This document shows positions 34,401 through 44,717 of a stretch of DNA of 64,000 bases, piece after piece. Origin of the DNA: Uranotaenia lowii (Eukaryota; Arthropoda; Insecta; Diptera; Culicidae); assembly GCF_029784155.1 (NCBI RefSeq), contig NC_073691.1:138996433-139060432 (forward strand), in the 5' to 3' direction. The notes beneath the pieces were generated by a model. That model made no database searches and had not been told where the DNA came from. It worked only from the letters and a program-made list of their open reading frames with translations. The first letter of the stretch is position 1; each line of letters opens with the position of its first letter. The position numbers and the translations under genes are program-made.

Positions 34401-35898
34401 GGGGAACCGGGGGTAAGACCGTCACCGTAGGAGTTTTACTAGAAAACCTAGATTTTTGGTGCTTTAAAACACTGTACATGTTAGTGATGCGCAATCGACT
34501 GTAATTTTTCGCGGATGGAATTTAAGGTTTAATTCGTGAAAAAAGCTCCAAATCCTATGTTGTTGGTGTGCAGTTGGTATCTTTCCTTGTTGGTTATCGC
34601 TGAGATTCGAGTTGAGGTAAGTTAAATCTTTAAAGCGGTACAAATTTTAATATTAAAAATATGCCTGTTGTGGGGGTAAAACCGTCACTCTTTGAGTAGG
34701 GTAAGCCCGGCATAGTTTGTGAATAGGCATATTTTCTCCTACTTCAGATGCCTGGCAAGTACCAAATGAAAACTATCCGGGTAGCTGGACCCAAGAGAGC
34801 CTTACTCTTGCGAAAGAAGCTATCGTTTCTGGGACTTCTGTCAAAAGTGACTCCAAGACTTTTAAAATCCCCAAGACCACATTTCAGGAACATATGTCGA
34901 GGAAGATGGCAAACTAGAAACTAGTGAATAGAGGTGTTGCATGAAGGAAAATAAATCAAGTCAGAAAACTGGCAATTCCATTTGTTCATGTCTTAAGACA
35001 ATAGAAATTCCATGTATTCAAGGTTTGGGCAATTTAGAACTTCCCTATTCAATGGACAATGGACATTTATTTTTTTTTAATATATACATTTATTTTTCAT
35101 TCGAAGGCTCATTTGCTGTGAAGCCTAAGGAACCGAGTTTTGTTTAATGTTTTCCAGAAGGGAATCCTTTTCCTGGTAAACGGTTCGGTTGAGACTGCAT
35201 CCTAGGTGTTTCATCTTGCCATAGAAAGCTATCCTCGATCAGGTGATGTTTTGTAGTGGGAAACCATCGTCGAAACTCGTAGATCAAAGCTTCAGCAATC
35301 GTACAAGGACAATGGACATAAAAATTCTAAAAATATGTTGTTTAAACCCTAGACATGTAACACCCCTCCCTCTCTACCTTAATCAACTCCCTCCAACTTA
35401 ACTGTCCACGAGAAATGTGGACGGCATCCTAAAACATTTAACATCACTTGAACTAATAACTGAATTTAAGTTTAATTTTATGTGTCGGGTGATAGCTATA
35501 CACAATTTCTAGTTTCTTGATTGCATATTTTGGAACTTGTTTCGATAAAATCTTCGGAACTGATAAACTGATAAATGTCATACTTATGTCCATCGTACAG
35601 ATTAATAATATCTTTCATTGAGCGGTTTTTGGATGTAAATCGGTAAAGCTTATGTTGAGAAAATTAATAATCAATTTCAGGTGCCGGTCTTACCTCCACT
35701 AGTTTATGAATACTGTTTTTGTCACTGTTTTTATAAATCATTACTATACTTATAAAAAAAGTTTGAAATCACTGTTAGCGTAGATATCCTATTGAAGACA
35801 ATCTAAGCAACGATTTTGTGAAGAAAATAGAACAAAATTTGTTTTCAGTTCTTGCAAAATGATCAATTTCCTTAGGGGGCGGCTTACCCTCAGTTCCT
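34401..35898 (+). mobile_element. pogo-like DNA transposon relic
   Basis: The left end GGGGAACCGGGGGTAAGACC and the right end (reverse complement GGAACTGAGGGTAAGCCGCC) form inverted termini, preceded by TA at 34399-34400. Internal repeats of GGGGGTAA-type phrases occur near 34670. A transposase N-terminus is recognisable at 34748-34915. Most of the catalytic domain is missing, so it is non-autonomous. Confidence 0.6.
34748..34915 (+). pseudogene. pogo/Psq-type transposase N-terminal fragment
   Basis: It starts MPGKYQMKT and, after a 1-bp frame change near 34790, reads WTQESLTLAKEAIVSGTSVK and SKTFKIPKTTFQEHMSRKMA before a stop. This is the style of the Psq/CENP-B helix-turn-helix at the N-terminus of pogo-like transposases, which binds the terminal repeats. 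No DDE domain follows. The frameshift and stop show it is dead. Confidence 0.6.
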
Positions 35899-35934
35899 TT
35901 CCCTAACCTACCTAAGGAAAGGGTACGATGGCCG

Positions 35935-36068
35935 AGATTAAAGATCTCCACTGTTGGCGATCCGGAGCCAGCGTCTTCACTTGCTGCCAGTCAAGGTTTG
36001 CGTCATCCGTGCAGATTTCAGCGGCTAGACTAAGCCGACACGAGCTTTGGGCCTGCCTCTTCTTCGAA
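35935..36068 (-). pseudogene. C-terminal scrap of an RTE-type LINE ORF
   Basis: The minus strand reads SSCRLSLAAEICTDDANLDW and then QQVKTLAPDRQQWRSLISAI. A tryptophan-rich DW-xx-LA-DR-xxWR ending like this closes many RTE-clade ORFs in insects. The fragment is GC-rich against its AT-rich surroundings, which fits an inserted LINE piece. About 45 codons remain. Confidence 0.45.
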
Positions 36069-36080
36069 GCCCATCTGGAT

Positions 36081-36250
36081 CAGGGATGCTAGGTGGTTTT
36101 GTCAAAAATCAGGATACCGCGAAGAATAAATTCAGGATTTATCAGGACACTTCTTATTCATGAATATAATAAGTTTTACTTAGATTGCATAAGCAAAGGC
36201 GGAATACAGATGCAGTAAACGCCTTTCTTTATGCAACAGAAGCAAGTAGC
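36081..36250 (+). repeat. CAGGGATGC-starting dispersed repeat, copy 1
   Basis: CAGGGATGCTAGGTGGTTTT, then GTCAAAAA, TCAGGA and GGACAC, and the GCATAA/AAAGGCG/AATACAG block match 47434-47600 in the same orientation. The right boundary is not clear. Unclassified non-coding element. Confidence 0.6.
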
Positions 36251-36439
36251 TTCTTGGTTGGGCAGCACACATTAGGATTTTAGTTCGTTTTTCAGCAAAC
36301 CAGGAAACCAGCAAACATGTTTCATTTTGCTGACGTTTCCAGCAATTGCTCTGGTTTGATGGAAATTTCCAGCAATCGATTCGTATTGCTAGAAAATCAG
36401 TATCGTAATCCGGGGTAATATTGATCACTTTTTTCAATA

Positions 36440-37030
36440 TTTTTCGATTATTTTTCCTGTTAAAGGGAATGTGGCATGTTTTATAATTTAAAAACCAGTA
36501 CTAGACTCCTATGAACGCAAAACATGGTTCCAGGAATTTATTGGACTACTTTAAATTTTATTTAAAAATCGATTTCGTTGTTGTTCAGGAATTGATGTTT
36601 TGGGGTTACATTGATCAGTCTCCATTTTGACGGTTTTAAAGAATATTCTTGATCATAAAAGATACAATACACCTCCATAATTGTTTACAAATTCTTATTT
36701 GCTTTTTGCTTGCTTTTTAATGTTTTCTTTTAAAAACAATTCTAATCGAAAAAAACAATGATGCTGCATACATCTAGGGGTAAAAATTATAATAATTGCT
36801 AAATTGTTTTAGCTTTAAAATACAAATGAAATTTTACCTCCAAGCATTCCCCTAGGCCCACCTACTATTTTCATTTTCATTTTTTCTTTAAAGTTAATCA
36901 TTTGATAGGATTCCTATCCACTTTTCCAATAAGGGTTAACTCTCGGAAAATTTTCTTGCTTTTTAAATATCCAAAATTTATCATTAAATGATTATAAAAA
37001 TCACCGTATCAAACGCAATCACAGATAGAC
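36440..37030. other. AT-rich spacer before the Jockey LINE
   Basis: No frames or repeats of note. It ends at the approximate 5' border of the LINE. Confidence 0.4.
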
Positions 37031-37258
37031 TACATTTTGATTGACAGCCGGCACTTCTCGGACATCATCGACGTCAGATCACTTCCATCTGTACCGTTGA
37101 GCCGTCAACACGTACGCCGGAGCATCGTATCGTTGCTGTGTACCTGCAGGAACATTTTACATTATTTATTTTTTCCTTACCTGTATTTCAATCAGCACTT
37201 TTCAGTGCTAAAATTATTTTCATTTTCTTTTATTCATATTTTCTCTTTCCTTTCCAGC

Positions 37259-38692
37259 ATGGGGAAGTCTTCGGCCGGCTCAAGGGCCGGAAGAAAACGG
37301 ATTGCTGAACCTAATCCAGGGCCATCTGCCAAAAAAGTTGAAATTTCCAATTCATTCGATGTCCTTCATAACATCGGTGATGAGGAAATATTCATATTTA
37401 ATTCTGATAAGAGTACTAAGAAACCTTCTTCTTCTTCTTATACTCTTAAAAACGAAAAGATTCCACCAATAACGGTCACGATTCCTGACTTCAATGCCTT
37501 TCGAAAAGAAATCGTCACTTCCGTCAAGGATGTGAAGATTTCTTTTCAGATCGGTCGAAGGGGAACTGCTCGTATATTGGCGGAATCTTTTAATGATTTT
37601 CAAAAGGTTTTAAATTATTTGAATAATAAAAAACACAAATTTTTTACGTACGACACTAGAAGTGATCGTCCTTTTAAAGTTGTACTTCGTGGTCTCACTG
37701 GCGATCAGACACCGGATGAGATCACAGCTGAATTAAATTCTTTGTTAGGTTTTTCTCCAATTCAAGTAATTCAAATGAGGAAAAGAACCAACACGAATAA
37801 TATCAGTAGTGTTGGTTTTGCTCCTGAACTTTATTTGATCCATTTTAAAAAGGATCAGGTTAATAATTTGCAAATTCTTGAAAAGGCTCGTCTTATGTTT
37901 CATTGTCGAGTCAAATTCGAACCTTTTCGTAAATCTTCTACCAATTTTCTTCAAAATATTACGCAATGTCGCCGTTGTCAAGCTTTTTGTCATGGCACTA
38001 AAAATTGTAGAATGAATGCCAGATGCATGTTTTGCGGCTCATTCGATCATGAAAAATCTAAATGCCTTTTTGGTGGTGATAAGCCAAAAACAGAATTTTT
38101 TAAGTGTGCAAATTGCGCAGGTAATCATTCCTCGAATTCGCTAGACTGTCCCATCAGGGCAAAAATTATTGCTTCTAGGAAAAATCCCAAAGTTTCCAGA
38201 AAAGTTTCTTCTCCTCCTTCCTCTTTTTCGTCTTCACACGTCGGGCCGGCAAACAACCTGCCTGTTCGCATTCAGCCTCGGTCTACATTGGAATCACGGC
38301 TGGGTAATACCCGAAGTGATTTTAATGTTACCTGGGCTGATTCTGCGCCCCAGACTCGTTGTTTATCGTTCTCAGAGGTGGTTGAAAATGGGTTTCCCTC
38401 TTCAGGTTTAACTAATAAAAATGGGAAAAAACCAAGTCTCAACGTTCATGCGAAGGCTTGGGAAAATCCCCGAAATTCAAATACTTTTTCTTCTCCTTCC
38501 TCTTCTGATTCTAACAATTTTGTTGATTTGGGTGAGATTACTGAGGAAAAATTAAAATTTTTGCATCAAAATTTAATGGAAATGATGCAACTTATGTTGA
38601 AAGCAAATTCAATGTTTGAAGCTTTCCAAACTTCTTTTAATTATGCTAACAAAATTATTATGACTTTACGATTCCCTCATGGATCCAAATAG
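37259..38692 (+). CDS. Jockey-clade ORF1, gag-like nucleic-acid-binding protein
   Basis: A 477-codon protein from the ATG giving MGKSSAGSRAGRKR. The frame is open 222 nt further upstream, but without a better ATG. After a basic start and a Ser-rich part there is an RRM-like middle region (about residues 60-220). Three zinc knuckles follow at about 237-297: CRRCQAFCHGTKNC, CMFCGSFDHEKSKC and CANCAGNHSSNSLDC. A Pro/Ser-rich tail ends in a Met-rich helix. LINE ORF1 proteins coat the element RNA into a ribonucleoprotein. The stop overlaps the ORF2 start by 14 nt in another frame, so ORF2 is probably made by reinitiation or frameshifting. Intact. Confidence 0.88.
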   Translation: MGKSSAGSRAGRKRIAEPNPGPSAKKVEISNSFDVLHNIGDEEIFIFNSDKSTKKPSSSSYTLKNEKIPPITVTIPDFNAFRKEIVTSVKDVKISFQIGRRGTARILAESFNDFQKVLNYLNNKKHKFFTYDTRSDRPFKVVLRGLTGDQTPDEITAELNSLLGFSPIQVIQMRKRTNTNNISSVGFAPELYLIHFKKDQVNNLQILEKARLMFHCRVKFEPFRKSSTNFLQNITQCRRCQAFCHGTKNCRMNARCMFCGSFDHEKSKCLFGGDKPKTEFFKCANCAGNHSSNSLDCPIRAKIIASRKNPKVSRKVSSPPSSFSSSHVGPANNLPVRIQPRSTLESRLGNTRSDFNVTWADSAPQTRCLSFSEVVENGFPSSGLTNKNGKKPSLNVHAKAWENPRNSNTFSSPSSSDSNNFVDLGEITEEKLKFLHQNLMEMMQLMLKANSMFEAFQTSFNYANKIIMTLRFPHGSK

Positions 38693-41336
38693 ATGTTTAA
38701 ATATTATGAATTGGAACGCTAGATCTTTGCTGGCTAACCAAGACGAGTTCTTTTTATTTTTGAAAACTCAAAACATACATATTGCTGCCATCACTGAAAC
38801 TTTTTTAAAGCCAGACAATAACTTGAAAAGCAATGCTTTCTTTAAAATTTTACGAAATGATCGACTTGATCGACAAGGTGGGGGTGTAGCTATTGTCATC
38901 AATAGTCGTCTCAAATTTAGACTTCTTCCTTCTTTCAATACAAAAGTCTTAGAAACAATTGGAATTGAATTAGAAACTCCTATGGGGAAAATTATAATTG
39001 TTGCCGCATATTTGCCTTTTCAATGTAGCGGTGAACAGAAAAATTTTTTGAAGGGAGATTTACAAAAACTCACCAGAAATAAATCTAAATTTTTTATTAT
39101 TGGTGACTTTAATGCAAAACACCGATCTTGGAATAATATTTCATCAAATTCAAATGGGAATATTTTGTTTAATGACTGCTCTGCAGGTTATTATACTGTT
39201 GAATATCCTAATGGGCATACTTGTTTTTCTTCAATTAGAAATCCCTCCACAATTGATTTGGTTCTAACGGATTTAGGCGAGCATTGTAGTCAATTAGTTA
39301 CTCATGCGGACCTCGATTCAGACCACCTTCCAGTAACATTTTCTTTATCCCAAAGTCCCATTGAAAACCCTTTAAAATCAACTTTTAATTTTCAAAAGGC
39401 TAACTGGGAGCGATATATGAATTTTATTGAACGTAATCTAGATGTAAACGTTCCATTGAATTCAATAGAAGATATTGATTTGGCTGTAGAAAATTTGACA
39501 ACTTCAATAGTCAATGCTAGAGCCGCTTCAATACCTAAAGTTAAACATAAATTTAATCAACCTTTAATTGATGATGATCTTCAGTTTTTGATACGACTGA
39601 AAAACATTCGTCGACGCCAATTTCAACGAACTAGGGATCCTTATTTGAAATTAATTTATTGCGACCTTCAAAAAGAGATCAAACGTCGTTTAAATTTCAT
39701 CCGTAATGAAAATTTTGCTAAAGCAGTAGAGGACATAAAACCCTACTCAAAGCCATTTTGGAAATTAACTAAAATTCTAAAAAAGCCCCAGAAGCCAATT
39801 CCTTCTTTGAAAGATGGGGATAAACTTCTTTTAACTAATTCAGAAAAAGCTCAAAAATTAGCCCAACAATTTGAGTCTGCTCATGATTTTAATTTAAACG
39901 TTGTAAGTCCAATTGATGCTCAAATTTCCCTAGAATTTGATGATATTCTTTCTAAGCAAATTGTGTTTGAAAGTTCTTGTGAGACAAATATTGATGAACT
40001 TAAATTGATTTTCAAAAAATTTAAAAATATGAAAGCCCCGGGGGAAGATGGGATTTTCTATATTCTTATTAAAAAGTTGCCTGAAAGCACTTTAAATTTT
40101 TTAGTTAAAATCTTCAATAAATGTTTTCACTTGGCTTATTTTCCCAATAAATGGAAAAATGCCAAAGTAACTCCAATTTTGAAACCTGGAAAAAGTGCTT
40201 CAGAGCCTTCAAGTTATCGACCAATTAGTTTGCTTCCTTCTTTAAGTAAACTATTTGAGAGAGTTATTTTGAATAGAATGATGATTCACATTAATCAGAA
40301 TTCTATTTTCCCTGATGAACAATTTGGTTTTCGTTATGGACATTCTACTACACATCAACTTTTGAGTGTAACTAATATGATTAACGCTAGCAAATCTGAA
40401 GGTTATTCAACTGGTGTTGCTCTTCTTGATATTGAAAAAGCTTTTGACAGTGTTTGGCACAAAGGTTTAGTAGCTAAATTAGCTCGATTTGATTTTCCTG
40501 TATATCTCACCAAAATTATTCAAAATTATTTGACTAGCCGAACTTTGCAAGTAAGCTATCAAAATTCATGCTCTGAAAGGATACCCATTAGAGCTGGTGT
40601 CCCTCAGGGTAGTATACTTGGGCCTATTTTATACAATATTTTTACTTCTGATCTTCCTGATGTCCCAGAAGGAAAAGGTAGAAGATTATTTGCTGACGAT
40701 ACTTTGCTTTCAGCCAAAGGTCGAAATTTACGGGTGGTACGCAGTAGATTGCAACAAAATTTAAATTCCTTTTTGAATTACTTGAAAATGTGGAAAATTT
40801 CTCCTAACGCTTCCAAAACTCAACTTATTTTATTTCCCCATAAGCCAAGAGCAAATTTTTTAAAACCTAATGAAAATCATTCCATAACTTTTAATGGGGT
40901 TTCATTAGAATGGTCTGATCACGTGAAGTACCTGGGACTTACACTTGATCGGAATCTTACTTTTAAAAATCACATTGAAGATATTCAATCTAAGTGTAAT
41001 AAATATACTAAATCTCTTTATTCTCTCATCAACAGGAAATCCAGGTTGTGTCTGCGAAACAAGATGTTAATCTACAAACAGGTATTCCGACCAGCGATAA
41101 TGTATGCAGTTCCGATTTGGTCTAGCTGCTGCGCGACGAGGAAGAAAGCCATCCAGAGGATTCAGAACAAGGTTCTGAAAATGATTTTGCGGCTTCCACC
41201 TTGGCACAGCACCGAAGATCTTCATCGGATTGCGGGCATTGAATCGATCGAAGAGATGGCCAACAAAATCATCTCCAACTTCAGAGGCAAATCGATGCAG
41301 TCTTCCATCGCAGAGATTCGTTCTCTCTATAATTAG
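38679..41336 (+). CDS. Jockey-clade ORF2, endonuclease and reverse transcriptase
   Basis: An intact 885-codon protein. The apurinic-type endonuclease occupies about residues 1-225, with NWNARSL, ITETFLKP, IIGDFNAKHRSW (about 140-151), IDLVLTD and SDHLPV (about 214-219). The reverse transcriptase follows at about 480-740, with APGEDGI, SSYRPISLLP, motif A LLDIEKAFDSVWH (about 582-594), motif B AGVPQGSILGPILY and motif C RLFADDTLL (about 669-677). A C-terminal region ends in IRSLYN. The enzyme nicks target DNA and primes cDNA synthesis on the element RNA. Every catalytic motif is present, and it differs at about 15 residues from the copy at 57663-60320. The Jockey assignment is from the RT style and the ORF1 layout. 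Confidence 0.93.
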   Translation: MDPNRCLNIMNWNARSLLANQDEFFLFLKTQNIHIAAITETFLKPDNNLKSNAFFKILRNDRLDRQGGGVAIVINSRLKFRLLPSFNTKVLETIGIELETPMGKIIIVAAYLPFQCSGEQKNFLKGDLQKLTRNKSKFFIIGDFNAKHRSWNNISSNSNGNILFNDCSAGYYTVEYPNGHTCFSSIRNPSTIDLVLTDLGEHCSQLVTHADLDSDHLPVTFSLSQSPIENPLKSTFNFQKANWERYMNFIERNLDVNVPLNSIEDIDLAVENLTTSIVNARAASIPKVKHKFNQPLIDDDLQFLIRLKNIRRRQFQRTRDPYLKLIYCDLQKEIKRRLNFIRNENFAKAVEDIKPYSKPFWKLTKILKKPQKPIPSLKDGDKLLLTNSEKAQKLAQQFESAHDFNLNVVSPIDAQISLEFDDILSKQIVFESSCETNIDELKLIFKKFKNMKAPGEDGIFYILIKKLPESTLNFLVKIFNKCFHLAYFPNKWKNAKVTPILKPGKSASEPSSYRPISLLPSLSKLFERVILNRMMIHINQNSIFPDEQFGFRYGHSTTHQLLSVTNMINASKSEGYSTGVALLDIEKAFDSVWHKGLVAKLARFDFPVYLTKIIQNYLTSRTLQVSYQNSCSERIPIRAGVPQGSILGPILYNIFTSDLPDVPEGKGRRLFADDTLLSAKGRNLRVVRSRLQQNLNSFLNYLKMWKISPNASKTQLILFPHKPRANFLKPNENHSITFNGVSLEWSDHVKYLGLTLDRNLTFKNHIEDIQSKCNKYTKSLYSLINRKSRLCLRNKMLIYKQVFRPAIMYAVPIWSSCCATRKKAIQRIQNKVLKMILRLPPWHSTEDLHRIAGIESIEEMANKIISNFRGKSMQSSIAEIRSLYN

Positions 41337-42168
41337 TTTTAATTTAGGATAGTTTTAGTTTTTAGTAGTAAGTTTAAAATATTTTTTGACATTACAGGAT
41401 GTTCTCCTACATAAAAATACATGATTGCACTCAGCAAAATTAATTCAAATAAATAAATTATAGTGATTAACTAGCAGACCCGGTAAACTTCGTCTTACCA
41501 TGTTAAATTTGGCGTCCATTTTCTATTTTTCCTAGTTTTCTTTACATTTCCCTTCTTTCCCTTTACTCGAATCGTCCCGCTAAATTCTATCAAAATTAAA
41601 CCAAAGAATTTAAACTCAACGGGTCTTTTAAAATCTGTATTCCATTCAGTAAATTTATTCCGTTTTGTTATATTGTTTTAATATCGGGACAATTTTTGGA
41701 GTATTTGCCGAATATTTTGCCTAACGCAGTGCTTTCAGCTCCCAATTAGCTTTTGATGGTGTATTTTTTAGAGCTGAAGAAATAAAAAAAACATAAGAAA
41801 ATAAATTTTACTAAACTTTTTCAAACAGCTTTTTATTCACCATCTTCATCCTTCGAAGCAGTTTGAATTAAAATCCATATTTTCACCAAAATCATTTCCA
41901 AAAAGATTCGCCTGATTCTTAAGTTATAGACTTAACACATTTCAACTTAAAGTGTTCCCAAACAGCACTTGTCATGGCATTAAATCTGGCGATTTTGCGT
42001 ATTACAAATTCCTTTTTTTTTTATTCAAGCAAAAAATGCTAATTAATTCCTTTTAATTCCTTTGAACTTTGAACAAAGAAAAGATTGGTTTTGAAAAGAG
42101 GAAAATATATTTTTAGATATATTCACCCATTATTTTAAAGATTTTAATTGAAGCAGTTCTGATTTCAA

Positions 42169-42384
42169 ATTTTCGTGAACATTGTTGGTGGTGATCTGTG
42201 ATTTCATTTAGGATTACGTTATATTTTTAAGACTTAATAACATTCAATTGAAAAGCAGATTTTTTTAAATTTAATAATTTTCGTGAACATTGTTGGTGGT
42301 GATCTGTGATTTCATTTAGGATTACGTTATATTTTTAAGACTTAATAACATTCAATTGAAAAGCAGATTTTTTTAAATTTAATA
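42169..42384. repeat. perfect 108-bp tandem duplication
   Basis: 42169-42276 and 42277-42384 read identically, starting ATTTTCGTGAACATTG and ending AAATTTAATA. The absence of differences suggests a recent duplication or an assembly artefact. Confidence 0.92.
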
Positions 42385-43767
42385 GATCGAAAAGAAATAA
42401 TCTTTTCAGGCTTCGATGGTTTCATTTAATTCCTGGAAATTATCATATAAACAAAACCTTAATAAAAATTATGTGTCTATTTCACTGTAAATCTCAATTT
42501 TGAAAATTTAAACACCGGTTAAATCCTAAAGAATATCACCACAGTTCAACTTTCATATTCTCTGAAAAAAGGTATTTAAAAAAAAAAGTTATGTTGACAA
42601 AAAGAAATATCGAAGTATACATTTGTCCCATTTATTGGGGCAAGTGAAAACACATAGGTCTTTTTCAGATGCGTCAGTGAAAAGACTTTAAAATTAATTT
42701 AATACATGTTCTTGTTTGTCTGTTTTATCAACTTTCATTGCTATATCCTAAGTTTTTCTCCGGAATAAATTAATGCTTGGTACTTCAAATTCACTGAATG
42801 CTGTCTGCTGTTCAACCAAAAGACCTTGATTTACAAAGACCTTTATAATAATTTTGAATATCCGCTTCAGATTCAACACTCGGGATATCCTTTCTAGCCA
42901 TTCTGGAGATAAAATTCTTAAATTGTAGATGTTTCATAGCTAAATGGCGCGTTTTCACTTATTCCATCTAAGAAATTACAGGAATTAATATTATTTTAAA
43001 CACTTTCAGGTCATATTAAAAGTTCATCATAAAAATCTGCTGCCCCTGGAATATCAATCACGAAACAACTTTTCAACAAAACAGTGAATCAAAAGTCTCT
43101 TCTATATAGCCAAAATATGTAAAACAAAAACACGCTTTTCATATTAAGTTTGTACTTGAATTGTGTGTAAGCAAACAGTTAACGTGTAAACAGTTTTTTG
43201 GTGAATGATTTTAAAAAAAGAGTTAAGTATATTTAATTAAATTTTTTTTTGGCCCAACAATGATTTAGATGAAGAAATAATGTATATATTTTTTGTAAAA
43301 GTTGATAGCTTACATTTGCTCTAGTCTACTTTCTTATTTGAAAATTCTTCCAGAAAATGCATATCCTCACTTTTTGTCATTAAAAAGTAGATTATTTTAT
43401 TGATAACTTCAATTTACGTTTGAAAAAAATCGAATTCGGTCTTTTAAAACTTCAATCCTATCTAATCCATTTCAAAGAACAGACTCTTGTTGAGAGGACG
43501 AATGACCAAGTTGGTTAAAATCCTCTATAAATAAACAAAATAGAATAGAATAGACTCTTGTTCAGTTAATGTGTCTAGCGTTCTAGGCGTATTGAATTAT
43601 ACGAAATTGAATGTAAAGCTTCCCAATTTCTTATTTTCAAACGTCCGCAAAGTGTCATAACATTATTTCATATTTATCTTTACCAAATTCATATTTTTTG
43701 GACAACAATATACTACTTAAATTAACACGAATTTAAAAATGGTTTTAATATTTGAAATCGTTTATAT

Positions 43768-44440
43768 GGTTTTGATTTGATCGATAAAATATCAATCCGT
43801 GTCACATCTAGGCGTTATATATTACCATGTGCTGTGTACAAATAAGCAAGAAAAAAAAACACATCTAGGTTGCATATCGCCCCCACGTGCTTAAGAAATA
43901 TAGGTACTTGGTTGAGAAATAGGCGCCTAATTTTAAAATTTTTCCAGTGATCAATGAACAGTATGCTTTGGTTACTATTATCTTGCAACGACGTTTGCTA
44001 GCGACGCCTCGCCCATGGAGACGAAAAACAAACCCCTCGAAGAAAAGAACATATCTAAAAATGGATGCCTGACTTTTCAATTCAGATTTTGGCAAAACAA
44101 ATATTATATGTTTTATTCGATCAGCAAAATTCCAACCTGAGTCACATCTAGGCGACATTCATAACCATGTGCTGTAGAAATGAGCTAGGAATCAAGGAAA
44201 AAAAACACATCAAGGCATCATATCGCCACCACTTGCAATGAAAGTATGCTTGGTTGAGAAATACGCGCCAAAATATTCTCACTGATCAGTATGCTATGCT
44301 ATGGTTACTATCTTCTAACGACGTCAGGTCGAGACGCCTCGACCTTGGAGACGAAAAACAAACCGCCCAAAGGAAAAAAAATCTCGAAAAAATGGAAGCC
44401 ATGACTTTCATTTCATTCAAAAAACTACAAATTTAATAAT
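43768..44440. repeat. diverged tandem duplication, period 340 bp
   Basis: GTCACATCTAGGCG at 43801 recurs at 44141, and the order of later words is the same in both units: ACCATGTGCTGT, AACACATC, CATATCGCC, TTGGTTGAGAAATA, GACGCCTCG and GGAGACGAAAAACAAACC. The units have small indels, so the duplication is old. Confidence 0.85.
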
Positions 44441-44717
44441 TACGGACAATTGATGCTACTTTGTGTTGTTTTTATTCGATATAAACCGATTCGCATGGCT
44501 ACAGAATATTCTAAAAATAATTTCATTCGAATCGTTTGGGTCATTTCGGAGGAGTAGTACTACAAACACCGTTACAAGAGAATTTTATATAATAGATAAA
44601 CTATAGGGCTCTGAAAGTTCATTATTGAACCGAACACCTAATTTAATGTATTAATGTAATATAAATGTAATGATGAATTGGTACTAATAAAGATATATTT
44701 AAAAAAAAAAAAAAAAA

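Larger units (their letters stand above)
37040..41376 (+). mobile_element. Jockey-clade LINE, essentially complete
   Basis: It contains a 5' untranslated region (about 37040-37258), ORF1, an overlapping ORF2 and a short 3' region. The GC-richer 5' start (GACAGCCGGCACTTCTCGG) contrasts with the AT-rich flank. The 3' region shared with the second copy (57608-60663) runs to AGTAGTAAGTTT at about 41373, followed by AAAATA in place of a long A tail. No target duplication could be identified. Both ORFs are open, so the copy might be recently active. Confidence 0.85.
41471..44600. repeat. AT-rich repeat-bearing region, possible non-autonomous element
   Basis: It begins CTAGCAGACCCGGTAAACTT and ends near TTACAAGAGAATTTTATATA. 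Such paired phrases bound dispersed AT-rich repeats in insects, and the first phrase recurs at 29485. It contains two different tandem duplications (42169-42384 and about 43768-44440). There is no coding frame beyond short chance ones. Whether it is one element or several repeats is undecided. Confidence 0.35.

Noticed and set aside
37140..37258. A pyrimidine tract plus CCAG before the Jockey ORF1 ATG as an intron acceptor
   Set aside because: It looks like a good acceptor, but there is no convincing donor and LINE mRNAs are normally unspliced; it was left inside the 5' untranslated region.
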